From the NCBI RefSeq assembly GCF_025515275.1, contig NZ_JAOPFU010000002.1, positions 124,001 to 188,000 on the forward strand: a DNA stretch of 64,000 nt, read 5' to 3'. The translations under genes and the position numbers were made by a program. Numbering within the stretch: position 1 is the stretch's first letter; each line of letters starts with the position of its first letter. This stretch comes from Catenovulum sp. 2E275. Its GTDB lineage: Bacteria; Pseudomonadota; Gammaproteobacteria; Enterobacterales; Alteromonadaceae. This document shows, piece after piece, positions 17,830 through 26,799 of this stretch. Below the pieces are notes generated by a model, which saw nothing but the letters and a program-made list of their open reading frames with translations, was not told where the DNA came from and did no database searches.

Positions 17830-18438
17830 ATGAAACGCTACATTTTGGCTGCCATTTGCTTGAGCCTTTCTTCAAGCCCTGTGTTTTCTGCACAAAATAG
17901 CCAATCTAATTACATTTCAGATCAGTTAACTGTATTTGTTCATACTGGGCCTACCCGTAATTACCGTATTACAGATACCGTTGTATCCGGCAGTGAAATT
18001 ACTATATTACAGCGCTCTGAAGACGGTGACTTTAGCCAAATCCGTTACGATGAAAATAAAACAGGCTGGATTGAAACTCAATACATTCAACAAGGTGCGA
18101 GCTTAGCGCAGCGCTTAAAAACAGCCGAAACTGAATTAACCGAGTTAAAGAGCCAATTAGAATCTAAACAAGCCAATTTAAGCGATCAACAAAGCGAAAA
18201 ACAAATGCTGGAAAGCCAGCTAAGACGTAATCAGGAAACCACGCAAGAATTGCAGCAAAAGCTTGAAAAAACACAAAGCCAGTTAACCTCATTACAATTA
18301 AGTGAAACCGAAAGTTTAGAAAAAGCTAAAATGGATTGGTTGGTTAGAGGTGGTTTATTGTCTATCGGCAGTTTGATTTTGGGTTATATTTTAGCGCTTA
18401 TGCCAAGACGTAAAAAACGCCAAAGCGAATGGGCGTAA
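17830..18438 (+). CDS. ygiM: YgiM-like SH3-domain membrane protein (TIGR04211 family)
   Basis: A 202-residue protein with a signal peptide (about 1-20, ending PVFSAQ), a bacterial SH3 domain (about 25-85; SDQLTVFVHTGPTRNYRIT, TGWIETQYI), a long coiled coil (about 90-160, TETELTELKSQLESKQ) and a C-terminal transmembrane helix with a basic tail (PRRKKRQ). The periplasmic SH3 domain may bind cell-wall material; the role is not established. GGAG six bases before the ATG at 17830 fixes this start; a TTG 12 nt upstream overlaps that site and is unlikely. Confidence 0.87.
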   Translation: MKRYILAAICLSLSSSPVFSAQNSQSNYISDQLTVFVHTGPTRNYRITDTVVSGSEITILQRSEDGDFSQIRYDENKTGWIETQYIQQGASLAQRLKTAETELTELKSQLESKQANLSDQQSEKQMLESQLRRNQETTQELQQKLEKTQSQLTSLQLSETESLEKAKMDWLVRGGLLSIGSLILGYILALMPRRKKRQSEWA

Positions 18439-18460
18439 GATTAACTTGTAATTAAAAGTA

Positions 18461-18492
18461 ATAAAAAAGCTGGCTATGCCAGCTTTTTTATT
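18461..18492. terminator. Bidirectional Rho-independent terminator
   Basis: ATAAAAAAGCTGGC, loop TAT, GCCAGCTTTTTTAT: a perfect 14-bp stem with A and T tracts, between the convergent ygiM-like and GH28 genes. Confidence 0.9.
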
Positions 18493-18533
18493 ATGTGTGC
18501 TTGGTATTTTCCAAACCTATGATTTGTAAATTA

Positions 18534-20204
18534 TTAAATTGGCGAATCTACCGCTGGGAATTTAACAAATCGCTCGTCCGAACACTCAATTGGCTCAGCC
18601 GGTAAAGTTTGCATATCTTTCACACTAATATCGGCCTGCTCTCTGTCTGGAAAGTTTTTAACGGCTCTTGGTCCAAAGGTATATTGAATATGATGATGCT
18701 TGTAATGTTTGTTATCACGGATTTCGGGCATGGTATCAAACACAACATTATCCAAGGTCAGCTTTAACGGGTTAATTAACTCGCCCGACTGATAACCGCT
18801 GATATTAACTAAAGCTTCATTATATTTAGCCCCCGGATAATCAATATAATGGAAGTTTTTCAAAACGATATTTTCCATTTTAGGCGGCAATTTATCTGAC
18901 TTAGTAGAGCTATAATATGGGGTAAATACCAAAGCATCTTTCGCGCGGCGCATACAAACATTATCGTAAGTGACATTAGTAATATCACCGCCGCGTTTAC
19001 CGTCTGATTTAATTCTAATGCCGACACCGTGGCCACTATCCATCCCGTCTAAAGTGAGATCCCATACTTTAATGTTATCTACACCTGCATCGGTTTCACT
19101 GCCAATCGACATACCGTGACCATAATAAAAATGGTTGTGCGCGTATAAATGATTTTGCGAAGCTGGTTTGTTGTCATCATCGCCAGATTTAATCGCTACA
19201 TTGTCATCACCGGTGCTGATAAACGAATAAGCGACAGTTACGTTTTTACTGGTTCCCGGATCAATCCCGTCAGTATTTTTAACTAATTCAGGGATAAAAC
19301 AGGTGCTCGGTTTATCGAGTTTACCCGGCGCAGGCATATCTTCTTCTGCACACTGATAACCCGGATTGGTATAAGCTAATGAAGGCGTTAATAATTTAAT
19401 TCCCCAAAACGTTAAGCCGTCATTACGTTTTGTGCCAACGTGGAATTTAGCGCCATTTTGCAGGTTAATTTTATAAAAGGTAAAGTTTTTGCTGTCGTCA
19501 ATTTGGATCATTCGTGGATTATTTTGCTCAAGCTTAGGCTTGGCTTTACTTTGCATAGACAAATCCCACCACGTGGTTTGATAAGCTCGTTTACCCGAAG
19601 TTAAAACCGAACCACCACGTGCATCAATGGTCCCTTCACCTACAATGCCGCTGTTTTCAGTATTTTTAGCGTAAATCCAAGGCTCGCAGCGGTTTTTAAT
19701 ATCCGGCAGTGCATCACCACAAACGCCATCACCTAAATCGTAATCGGCTGGGCTACGTGAAGCAAATAGCTTAACGTCTTTATCAACCCATAAAGTCACA
19801 CCAGACGGAATACGCAGTGGACCGGCTAAAAATGCATTATTGCCATTATCGGTAATTAATTTTACAGCCTGCCCTGCCGGACAATTATCCATTGCCTGCT
19901 GAAGCCGGCTAGAATCTGGGCTTGAGTTTTTAGGATCGTGATCGACTTCATCCGGTAAAACCCAGTTTACATATTTAAGATTTGCTTTTAATTCGGTACA
20001 AATCTGCTCAGGCATGCTTGGCTCTGGCGGTAATAATTTGTCGAATTCATGTGACGCAGTTTGTTGTTTTACTGAGTTTTTTTCTGCTTGATGTGTTTCT
20101 TGGTGAGACTTTTGAGTTTGGTTTGTTTCAACACTAGAGTCGGAACAGGATATTAGACCCGCGACAGAAACAGACACAATACAGCTTGCTAAACGAAATT
20201 TCAT
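18534..20204 (-). CDS. GH28 polygalacturonase-family lipoprotein
   Basis: A 556-residue lipoprotein (lipobox LISC at about residues 17-20), a polar linker to about residue 60, then a right-handed beta-helix GH28 domain. All four active-site motifs are present: NTDGIDPG, STGDDNVAIKSG, GHGMSIGSE and RIKSDG, at about residues 308-400. GH28 enzymes hydrolyse alpha-1,4-galacturonan in pectin. Lipid anchoring suggests action in the periplasm or at the cell surface on imported oligogalacturonides; exo- versus endo-action cannot be told. It is a single-gene unit with no other pectin gene in the window. Confidence 0.92.
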   Translation of the reverse strand: MKFRLASCIVSVSVAGLISCSDSSVETNQTQKSHQETHQAEKNSVKQQTASHEFDKLLPPEPSMPEQICTELKANLKYVNWVLPDEVDHDPKNSSPDSSRLQQAMDNCPAGQAVKLITDNGNNAFLAGPLRIPSGVTLWVDKDVKLFASRSPADYDLGDGVCGDALPDIKNRCEPWIYAKNTENSGIVGEGTIDARGGSVLTSGKRAYQTTWWDLSMQSKAKPKLEQNNPRMIQIDDSKNFTFYKINLQNGAKFHVGTKRNDGLTFWGIKLLTPSLAYTNPGYQCAEEDMPAPGKLDKPSTCFIPELVKNTDGIDPGTSKNVTVAYSFISTGDDNVAIKSGDDDNKPASQNHLYAHNHFYYGHGMSIGSETDAGVDNIKVWDLTLDGMDSGHGVGIRIKSDGKRGGDITNVTYDNVCMRRAKDALVFTPYYSSTKSDKLPPKMENIVLKNFHYIDYPGAKYNEALVNISGYQSGELINPLKLTLDNVVFDTMPEIRDNKHYKHHHIQYTFGPRAVKNFPDREQADISVKDMQTLPAEPIECSDERFVKFPAVDSPI

Positions 20205-20345
20205 ATTGCCTCTTTAATTTTTAACTGAACCCGAATGAATTATTTTTTATCCAATTAATTCATTTATCTGGCTTAGCCCGTTTGAAGTTATTTAAATTAT
20301 AATTGGTTAATTCCATTTTGCCACCGGTGGCAATTTAACAAAAAA

Positions 20346-20363
20346 AGCGTGTTTTTGCACACT
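20346..20363 (-). terminator. Terminator of the ygfB-pepP-ubiH-ubiI operon
   Basis: On the minus strand AGTGTG pairs with CACGCT (one G:U) around a 6-nt loop, followed by TTTTTT. It lies 20 nt beyond the ubiI stop. Confidence 0.7.
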
Positions 20364-20383
20364 CTTTTTACATTAAGCTTAAT

Positions 20384-21589
20384 TTATAATTCAGCCTGAG
20401 CTAGCTTAGGTAACTTGCCACTTGTCCCCATCGCCAGAGCTGCAAGCTTTTGTTTAAGTAACGGCGCTTTATCGGCAAAATTAAGTGCCAGCCCTCTTAA
20501 CTGTTTAACTGGTAAAAAGTCTGTGCCAAAACCTTGTTTAAAAGCTTGCATCGCGATAATTCTTTGCATCGCTTCGGCTTGTCGCCAGCGCATGGTTTGT
20601 TTGAGTAAAGTTAAATTAATCTCATCACTTAATGCCAAACTACTTTGTACAGCTTCGGCTACGGCTAATGCATCCATTAAACCTAAATTAGCGCCTTGTC
20701 CGGCAAGTGGATGAATCGTATGCGCAGCATCGCCAATTAAAATTGCAGAGCCGGTAATAAATGTTTGCGCATAACGCATTTTAAGCGAAAAAGAGAGGCG
20801 CTCAGATAAAAGCTCAACTTGGCCTAGTACACAATCAAAACAAGCAGCCAGCTTTTTACTAAATGCCTGTTCAGATAACGCTAATAACTCATCAGCTTTA
20901 TCAGAATCTTGTGACCAGACAATTGAGATTTCATTTGGATTAGCTAAGGGTAAAAATGCCAATGGCCCGCTTGGTGTGAACACTTGTCGCGCAATATTTT
21001 GATGAGGATATTCGGTTTTTATTTTGGCAACAATTGCTTTTTGCCCATAATCAGAAAACGTCAGTGGGATATCTAAATTTTGTCTGAGCTTAGACTCTGC
21101 GCCATCCGCTACAACTAATAAGCTGGCTTGTAAAAACTGACCACTTTCCAGTTGCACCAAAGCTTGGCTTGCATCTTGATTAACTTGAATAACACGGGTT
21201 TGATAAAGTTCGCAGTGAGCATGTTCGCTCAGTAATTGAGTCAGCGCTTTTTCTATTTGTGCGTTTTCAACAATATAACCTAAAGCATCAGCATGATTAT
21301 CCTGACTAGAAAACTCGATGCTAGCGGCGCTGTCTTTATCCCACACCTGCATTTGCTCAAAAGGCGCTTTAGCACTAGGTTGAATTAAATCCCATACCCC
21401 TAACTGGTTAAATGCATTAATTGATGCCTGATTAATCGCACTCACTCTAAGTGCCTGAGTTTGACTGATTGGCGCATTTAGCTCAGGTGCAACTAAAGCA
21501 ACCTTTACCTTTGCCTCGGCTAAAGCCAGTGCACAGGTTTGCCCTATCATGCCACCACCCACTATCACTACATCAAATTTATCTATCAC
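20384..21589 (-). CDS. ubiI: UbiI-like FAD-dependent 2-octaprenylphenol hydroxylase
   Basis: A 401-residue flavoprotein monooxygenase of the UbiI/VisC group, which hydroxylates C5 of the aromatic ring in ubiquinone synthesis. Visible are the N-terminal FAD motif DVVIVGGGMIGQTCALALAE, the second FAD motif GDAAHTIHPLAGQGANLG (about residues 287-304), and UbiI-like LRVSAINQAS, GVWD and QVWDKDS. It starts 12 nt after ubiH and ends the operon. Confidence 0.9.
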   Translation of the reverse strand: MIDKFDVVIVGGGMIGQTCALALAEAKVKVALVAPELNAPISQTQALRVSAINQASINAFNQLGVWDLIQPSAKAPFEQMQVWDKDSAASIEFSSQDNHADALGYIVENAQIEKALTQLLSEHAHCELYQTRVIQVNQDASQALVQLESGQFLQASLLVVADGAESKLRQNLDIPLTFSDYGQKAIVAKIKTEYPHQNIARQVFTPSGPLAFLPLANPNEISIVWSQDSDKADELLALSEQAFSKKLAACFDCVLGQVELLSERLSFSLKMRYAQTFITGSAILIGDAAHTIHPLAGQGANLGLMDALAVAEAVQSSLALSDEINLTLLKQTMRWRQAEAMQRIIAMQAFKQGFGTDFLPVKQLRGLALNFADKAPLLKQKLAALAMGTSGKLPKLAQAEL

Positions 21590-21601
21590 TTGCTTAACCT
21601 A

Positions 21602-22837
21602 TTATTTGTTATTTAAAAACCCCATAGCCCTTTGGGTAAAAACCTGTTTAATTAACGGGTTTAATTCAAGTGCCAGTAAACCTGCGTTTCTGGCTAATTT
21701 TAAAATGGGTTGGTTATTAGAAAAAGTACGTACCAAAGTATCGGTGGCCTGTAAAATTAGCCGGATATCGGTATTGCGCTCAGTTTGATAACTTTGCCAA
21801 TTAAGCCCAATATCTTGCGCTTTAGTTAATTTATTTAATATTTGCGCAGCTACTGCCGCAACATCCCGAATACCTAAGTTAAACCCCTGACCAGCGATTG
21901 GATGAACAGTATGAGAGGCATTTCCCAATACAACAACTCTGTGATGCAAGTTTTGCTGGCTAAAACGTCGTGATAATGGATACATTTGACGCTCGCCTAT
22001 ACGCACAATTTTTCCGGCTTTATATCCCGCGCTTTGTTGTAATGTGGCAATTAACTCAGCATCATTTTTTGCCATTAATTGCTCAATGGTTTGTTGCTGC
22101 GCACACCCAACTAAACCAAACCGGTTGCTTTTCATTGGCAACATGGCCAGCGGCCCTTGCGAGGTAAATCGCTCATAAGCAATGTTATTATGCTCACGAT
22201 CTACTTCTACATTGGTGGTTAGTGCCCATTGGTCATAATCATCTGTTTGGCCGGATAAATTAAGCAGTTCTCTGATTCGGCTATTTGCTCCGTCACAAGC
22301 TAAAATCAGTTTAGCTTGCAGGGATTCGCCTGTATTTAACTCAAGCTCTGCATAATCTTTGGTTTGTTTAATATTATCGACCTGAGCTGCACAAAACCAT
22401 TGAATATTGTACTGCGCAATATGGCTTAGCATAGCTTGACCAATTTGCTGCGCCTCAACCACAAAACCTAAAGCTGACTGATGCTCAGGTTTATGGATAA
22501 AACTAAATCCAGCACTGTATTGTTCACTAACTTCAATTTTAGTAATTGGCTCAACCTGATTCTTTAACCTTGGCCATACTCCCCATTTTTGTAATAACCG
22601 AGCTGAGCCATAAGATAAAGCAATGGCTTTACTATCAAAGCTGTTACTCACAGTATGATACGATTGAGGATCAATATTTTGTGCTTCAACTATCGCAATT
22701 TTAAGTGGCTTTTGTTCGGTTGCACTTTGATTGATAGCCGTATTCAATTGCGCTTCAATCGCTCGAATCGCACTGACACAACAAGTGCCAACCAAACCAC
22801 CACCAACAATAACAATATCAAATTGTTCAGCAGTCAT
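21602..22837 (-). CDS. ubiH: UbiH, 2-octaprenyl-6-methoxyphenol hydroxylase
   Basis: A 411-residue FAD-dependent hydroxylase for C1 of the ubiquinone ring precursor. It has FDIVIVGGGLVGTCC at the N-terminus and LGNASHTVHPIAGQGFNLGIRDV at about residues 302-324; the GNA(S/A) in place of GDA is typical of UbiH. It starts 1 nt after the pepP stop, so translation is probably coupled, and it is followed by ubiI. The order ygfB-pepP-ubiH-ubiI is the usual gammaproteobacterial arrangement. Confidence 0.93.
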   Translation of the reverse strand: MTAEQFDIVIVGGGLVGTCCVSAIRAIEAQLNTAINQSATEQKPLKIAIVEAQNIDPQSYHTVSNSFDSKAIALSYGSARLLQKWGVWPRLKNQVEPITKIEVSEQYSAGFSFIHKPEHQSALGFVVEAQQIGQAMLSHIAQYNIQWFCAAQVDNIKQTKDYAELELNTGESLQAKLILACDGANSRIRELLNLSGQTDDYDQWALTTNVEVDREHNNIAYERFTSQGPLAMLPMKSNRFGLVGCAQQQTIEQLMAKNDAELIATLQQSAGYKAGKIVRIGERQMYPLSRRFSQQNLHHRVVVLGNASHTVHPIAGQGFNLGIRDVAAVAAQILNKLTKAQDIGLNWQSYQTERNTDIRLILQATDTLVRTFSNNQPILKLARNAGLLALELNPLIKQVFTQRAMGFLNNK

Positions 22838-22838
22838 C

Positions 22839-24164
22839 TTAACCCGCCATTAACTGCTCTATTGCAGAAATTGTTTTAGGTGCAGCCTGAGTTAAATTGG
22901 TATAGCCGGATTCTGTAATCACAATATTATCTTCTATTCTAATCCCAATGCCTCGCCATTTAGGCTCAACATTATCGATATCTTTTGCAATGTATAAACC
23001 TGGTTCAACCGTAATGACCATACCTGGGGTTAAAGGTCTGTCTTGATCATTAATCTTGTATGCACCAACATCATGTACATCAATACCCAGCCAATGGCTC
23101 AAGCCATGCATAAAAAATTGGCGATAAGCTGGCGGGTTATCACCCTGAGCTTGGGTATTTTGCTCAAGTGTACCGGTTAAAATACCTAAATCGATTAACC
23201 CCTGAGTAATCACATTGACCGCGATTTGAGTGGCAGCACTGAGCGTTTGTCCGGGTTTAAAGCTGTCTAAAGCGGCTTGCTGAGCGTCTAAAACCAGTTG
23301 ATATAATTGAGCCTGCTCTTTACTAAATCGCCCATTTACCGGAAATGTACGGGTAATATCCGCGGCATAGCCGTTTAGCTCACAACCGGCATCAATTAAT
23401 ACTAACTCTCCAGCCTTAAGCTCATCACAATTTTCGGTGTAGTGTAAAATGCATGCATTATCTCCACCTGCAACAATACTGTTATAAGCCGCAAAACGAG
23501 CGCCTTGATAAGCAAACTCATGCAAAATATCAGCTTCTAACTGATATTCATATTTACCCGCGGCGGATGATTTCATGGCTCTGATATGCGCATCACAACT
23601 AATATCAGCCGCTTTTTGCATCACAGCTAATTCGCTTTCAGATTTTATCAAACGAAGTTCATGAATAATGCAACGCAGATCAAAAAACTGAGTTGGTGCA
23701 CTGGCAAATTTCCCTTTTTGACGAACGGCTAAAATGGCAGAAAACACAGTTTCATCATTTAGTTGTGATTCACCCTGCAACCAATACACAGCCGTTTTAC
23801 CATTGAGCAACTCAACTAATTGAGTAGCTAATTCACCCACCGGATAAGCAGATGATAGATTAAATAACTCTTTTGCTGCTTCAGGACCAATGCGGCGACC
23901 ATTCCAAATTTCAGCCAACTTATCTTTTGCGCGGCAAAATAAAATGCTTTGAGTAGAGTTATCAGCTTGTTTGATTAATACCAATGCAGCCTGCGGCTCA
24001 TTAAAACCCGTTAAATAAAAAAAGTCGCTGTTTTGTCTGAATAAATATTCGGTGTCATTACTGCGGGTTTGTTCACTGGCTGAGAATAAAATACAAAGGC
24101 TATTGGCCGACATTTGAGCTAAAACAGCTTCTCGTCTGGCTAGGTATTCGCTCTGTGCAATCAT
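22839..24164 (-). CDS. pepP: Xaa-Pro aminopeptidase P
   Basis: A 441-residue metallopeptidase that removes N-terminal residues preceding proline. It has an AMP-N domain (about residues 1-135) and a pita-bread catalytic domain with dimetal ligands in LIDAGCELNGYAADITRTF, HGLSHWLGIDVHDVG, ITVEPGLYI and IRIEDN. The length agrees with E. coli PepP (441). It starts 18 nt after ygfB. Confidence 0.95.
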   Translation of the reverse strand: MIAQSEYLARREAVLAQMSANSLCILFSASEQTRSNDTEYLFRQNSDFFYLTGFNEPQAALVLIKQADNSTQSILFCRAKDKLAEIWNGRRIGPEAAKELFNLSSAYPVGELATQLVELLNGKTAVYWLQGESQLNDETVFSAILAVRQKGKFASAPTQFFDLRCIIHELRLIKSESELAVMQKAADISCDAHIRAMKSSAAGKYEYQLEADILHEFAYQGARFAAYNSIVAGGDNACILHYTENCDELKAGELVLIDAGCELNGYAADITRTFPVNGRFSKEQAQLYQLVLDAQQAALDSFKPGQTLSAATQIAVNVITQGLIDLGILTGTLEQNTQAQGDNPPAYRQFFMHGLSHWLGIDVHDVGAYKINDQDRPLTPGMVITVEPGLYIAKDIDNVEPKWRGIGIRIEDNIVITESGYTNLTQAAPKTISAIEQLMAG

Positions 24165-24182
24165 CTTGTTCCCTGATTTTAA

Positions 24183-24767
24183 TTAATGTAATAACGGGCT
24201 TTTTGGCTGTTCAACTTGCTCTAATTTGCGATCACCCAATTCACCAAAACATAAAATAGCAGTCATTCTGACGTACTCGACTACTTCTTCAAACGCGATG
24301 AGGTTTTCTTCATCATCTTCCATGTCAGTATCCATTTGGCTGATATCTAACAGATCCTGATACGCCTCACGTACTTCATTATCTAAGCCTACAAACTTAT
24401 CGCCAATTGCACTACCAAATGCCGCAATAAAAGCGCCGAGCCATTCAATTAACATTTGGGCACATTCACTGAGCGGAATATCATCTTCCTGCGGTAAAAA
24501 TATTTGAAATGCATAATCCATATTTAGCAATTGCTGATAGGTGATTTCGTACAATTCTTTAAATTTATCTTCAGCCTGCGCATTTATATCTGCACCTTGT
24601 AAAACAAATTCACTTACCAGCTCTAGCCAGTCCGCTTGTTTGTATGGCATGCCAGCACATAAACAGCCAGCTATTATGCCATGAACCTCAGCCGCAGTTG
24701 CTTTCAGTTCATTTTGATGCAAAAAAAAGTCGAATTGGTCATAATCGGGTAAGATAATATCTGTCAT
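24183..24767 (-). CDS. ygfB: YgfB/YecA-family protein (UPF0149)
   Basis: A 194-residue acidic helical protein of the UPF0149/YgfB family: HGIIAGCLCAGMP near residue 29, and LIEWLGAFIAAFG and EAYQDLLDISQMD in the second half. The first gene of the operon with pepP and the ubi hydroxylases. The molecular role in this organism is unknown; YgfB of Pseudomonas has been linked to gene regulation. In many relatives zapA lies divergently upstream, but no zapA is present here. Confidence 0.9.
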   Translation of the reverse strand: MTDIILPDYDQFDFFLHQNELKATAAEVHGIIAGCLCAGMPYKQADWLELVSEFVLQGADINAQAEDKFKELYEITYQQLLNMDYAFQIFLPQEDDIPLSECAQMLIEWLGAFIAAFGSAIGDKFVGLDNEVREAYQDLLDISQMDTDMEDDEENLIAFEEVVEYVRMTAILCFGELGDRKLEQVEQPKSPLLH

Positions 24768-24969
24768 TTTATTTAACCTGAAGTTTGAATAAAAAATTAG
24801 CTAGTTGCCGGTTTTAATAATTGAATAATGTTTAGCTAATTTTAGGCAAATTGTTGCCTATCGTACCACTGTGAACAACATGCAGCTAGTAGCCAAATTT
24901 AAGAAAATGTTTGTTTGCCGGAAAAATCAGCATCTAAACTCAAGATTAAGATATTTATTAATACTAGGC

Positions 24970-24998
24970 TTGCAATCAGTAAGCAGCATGCTTATAGT
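24970..24998 (+). promoter_or_regulatory. Strong sigma-70 promoter with GC-rich discriminator (possible distal 6S promoter)
   Basis: TTGCAA (24970-24975), 17-bp spacer, TATAGT (24993-24998), followed by GCGCGCC. The GC-rich discriminator is typical of stringently controlled rRNA/tRNA promoters. It points toward ssrS, whose mature 5' end would be about 130 nt downstream; E. coli ssrS also has a distal promoter. No tRNA or rRNA follows. Confidence 0.6.
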
Positions 24999-25094
24999 GC
25001 GCGCCATCAGACACCTAGTTGTTCGGGTGTACAATTTAATGCGCAGTTAGCTTTAAACAGAGATATTAAATTAAGCTATAATTAAAAAGCTTAT

Positions 25095-25124
25095 TTGAAT
25101 AACCAACTGCACATTAGATAGAAT
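25095..25124 (+). promoter_or_regulatory. Proximal promoter of ssrS
   Basis: TTGAAT (25095-25100), 18-bp spacer, TAGAAT (25119-25124). The predicted start, about 8 nt after the -10, coincides with the first base of the 6S RNA closing stem (25133). Confidence 0.6.
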
Positions 25125-25132
25125 CCAGTTTT

Positions 25133-25313
25133 GTTCCCTGAAGTGTTCGTCTAGGGGTTAAGTCCCTGAGCCGATACTAACACTTTAGGAAGATACCATC
25201 TTAGCTATTGAGCAGGCTCGGCATGTACCGAGAAGCCTACGGTTGAGTGTTATTTTCCGCCTTGAACTTGACGGTTCAAGGGCCATTACCCGCAGCGGCA
25301 TTTTGGGGAACTT
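25133..25313 (+). ncRNA. ssrS: 6S RNA
   Basis: About 180 nt, ending in complementary arms (GTTCCCTGAA with TTTTGGGGAAC). It contains the conserved gammaproteobacterial 6S blocks AGTCCCTGAGCCGATA, CGAGAAGCCT, CCTTGAAC...GGTTCAAGGG and CCGCAGCGGCAT in the same order as E. coli ssrS. 6S RNA mimics an open promoter and sequesters the sigma-70 RNA polymerase in stationary phase. The usual flanking genes zapA and ygfA are both missing. Confidence 0.93.
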
Positions 25314-25673
25314 CCTTATTTTCCAGCTATTTCTTGGAAAAGATCTATTTAACTCTAAAACACAATCAAATAACTTAGCTGCTTTATATTAGCTTAAAGT
25401 TCCAGGTCTATTTAGTAACAATCCCGTCCAATTATTTATATTAATTTAGCTCTATACTTGTAATGCCTCAAGATGCCTAATTTCAGTGACAGAAAAAATG
25501 CATAAGACAAATTGTTATAGATATAAAATTTTACAATACAACAATTTGGCCCAGCTTTAGGCATTGTACGCCCCCTTTTAGAGCTTTTTAGCCAGTCTCA
25601 AACAAAAAAGCAGAGTCAGATTAACATCTGGCTCTGCTTTTAAATTACGCTTTTATTTGTTTAATCGATAAAC
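25314..25673. other. Intergenic region between 6S RNA and recA
   Basis: 360 bp without a gene; ygfA, often cotranscribed with ssrS, is absent. Apart from the recA terminator (25608-25639) nothing recognisable was seen. Confidence 0.6.
25608..25639 (-). terminator. Rho-independent terminator of recA
   Basis: AAGCAGAGTCAGAT pairs with ATCTGGCTCTGCTT (one G:U) around TAAC. On the minus strand it is followed by a T run. It lies 35 nt after the recA stop. Confidence 0.88.
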
Positions 25674-26726
25674 TTATTCGTCGTCAAGTTGCTCTTGTGC
25701 TTCTGCCGGAGCAACTGCTGGGCTTTCTTCAACTTTTTCAGCCGTTAATAAACGTTCACGAATAATTTTTTCAATTTCATCTGAAATTGCTGGGTTTTCT
25801 TCTAAAAACTTAATGCAATTAGCTTTACCCTGACCAATTCGGTTGCCATTATAGCTGTACCAAGCGCCCGACTTATCAACTAAACCTTCTTTAACACCCA
25901 AGTCTAATAACTCACCATGTTTAGAAATGCCTTTACCGTATAAAATTTGGAAATCAGCTTGTTTAAATGGTGGAGCCACTTTATTTTTAACCACTTTAAC
26001 TCGGGTTTCATTACCAGTTACTTCATCACCTTCTTTTACTGCACCGGTTCGGCGAATATCTAAACGAACTGATGCGTAAAATTTAAGCGCATTACCACCG
26101 GTTGTGGTTTCTGGGTTACCAAACATAACCCCGATTTTCATACGAATCTGGTTAATGAAAATACATAACGTATTAGACTTTTTAATATTAGCTGTCAGTT
26201 TACGTAATGCTTGCGACATTAAACGCGCTTGTAAGCCAACGTGGGTATCACCCATTTCGCCTTCAATTTCTGCTTTTGGCGTTAATGCAGCTACTGAGTC
26301 AACAATCACAACATCAACCGCATTTGAGCGAACTAACATATCGGCAATCTCAAGCGCTTGCTCGCCTGTATCTGGTTGAGATACTAATAATTCATCAATG
26401 TTTACGCCTAATTTTTTGGCATAAACTGGATCAAGTGCGTGTTCAGCATCTACGAAAGCACAGGTTTTACCTAGCTTTTGCGCTTCAGCAATGGTTTGCA
26501 AAGTTAAGGTGGTTTTACCTGATGATTCAGGACCAAAAATTTCAACAACACGGCCACAAGGCAAGCCGCCTATACCTAATGCAATGTCTAATCCCAGTGA
26601 GCCTGTCGAGATACTTTCAACATCAAGCGCCTTGTTATCCCCTAATTTCATAATCGAACCTTTACCAAATTGGCGTTCGATTTGTCCTAATGCTGCACTT
26701 AATGCTTTTTGTTTATTATCACTCAT
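25674..26726 (-). CDS. recA: Recombinase RecA
   Basis: A 350-residue DNA-dependent ATPase for homologous recombination and SOS induction. It shows Walker A GPESSGKT (about residues 66-73), the conserved [23 protein letters not shown] (L2) region and an acidic C-terminus. ATG at 26726 is chosen over the in-frame TTG one codon upstream because GGAG lies 6 nt before it. It is transcribed from a LexA-controlled promoter and sits downstream of pncC, as in E. coli. Confidence 0.98.
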   Translation of the reverse strand: MSDNKQKALSAALGQIERQFGKGSIMKLGDNKALDVESISTGSLGLDIALGIGGLPCGRVVEIFGPESSGKTTLTLQTIAEAQKLGKTCAFVDAEHALDPVYAKKLGVNIDELLVSQPDTGEQALEIADMLVRSNAVDVVIVDSVAALTPKAEIEGEMGDTHVGLQARLMSQALRKLTANIKKSNTLCIFINQIRMKIGVMFGNPETTTGGNALKFYASVRLDIRRTGAVKEGDEVTGNETRVKVVKNKVAPPFKQADFQILYGKGISKHGELLDLGVKEGLVDKSGAWYSYNGNRIGQGKANCIKFLEENPAISDEIEKIIRERLLTAEKVEESPAVAPAEAQEQLDDE

Positions 26727-26771
26727 CAAATTCTCCGGCTTGCTTTAAGCTAATTCGTCAATATGCAAATA

Positions 26772-26799
26772 AGTATACTGGTTACTCATACAGTATCAA
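26772..26799 (-). promoter_or_regulatory. LexA-controlled recA promoter (SOS box)
   Basis: Minus strand: -35 TTGATA (26794-26799), 16-bp spacer, -10 TATACT (26772-26777). The spacer carries the SOS box TACTGTATGAGTAACCAGTA (26776-26795; CTG-N10-CAG), close to the LexA consensus. It overlaps the last codons of pncC. Confidence 0.88.

Larger units (their letters stand above)
24768..25132. other. Intergenic region upstream of 6S RNA; zapA absent
   Basis: A 365-bp gap. The position usually occupied by zapA holds no coding region. It contains an rrn-like promoter (24970-24998), a short stem-loop after it (ACACC and GGTGT arms at about 25011-25031) and the proximal 6S promoter (25095-25124). The ygfB promoter must also lie here, but no clear boxes were picked out for it. 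Confidence 0.6.

Noticed and set aside
25000-25080. Possible tRNA or rRNA gene after the strong promoter at 24970
   Set aside because: No cloverleaf, T-loop GTTCGAATC pattern or 16S start sequence follows; only a short stem-loop is seen.
24768-25132. zapA in its usual place next to ygfB
   Set aside because: No open frame of about 100 codons with ZapA-like sequence exists on either strand.
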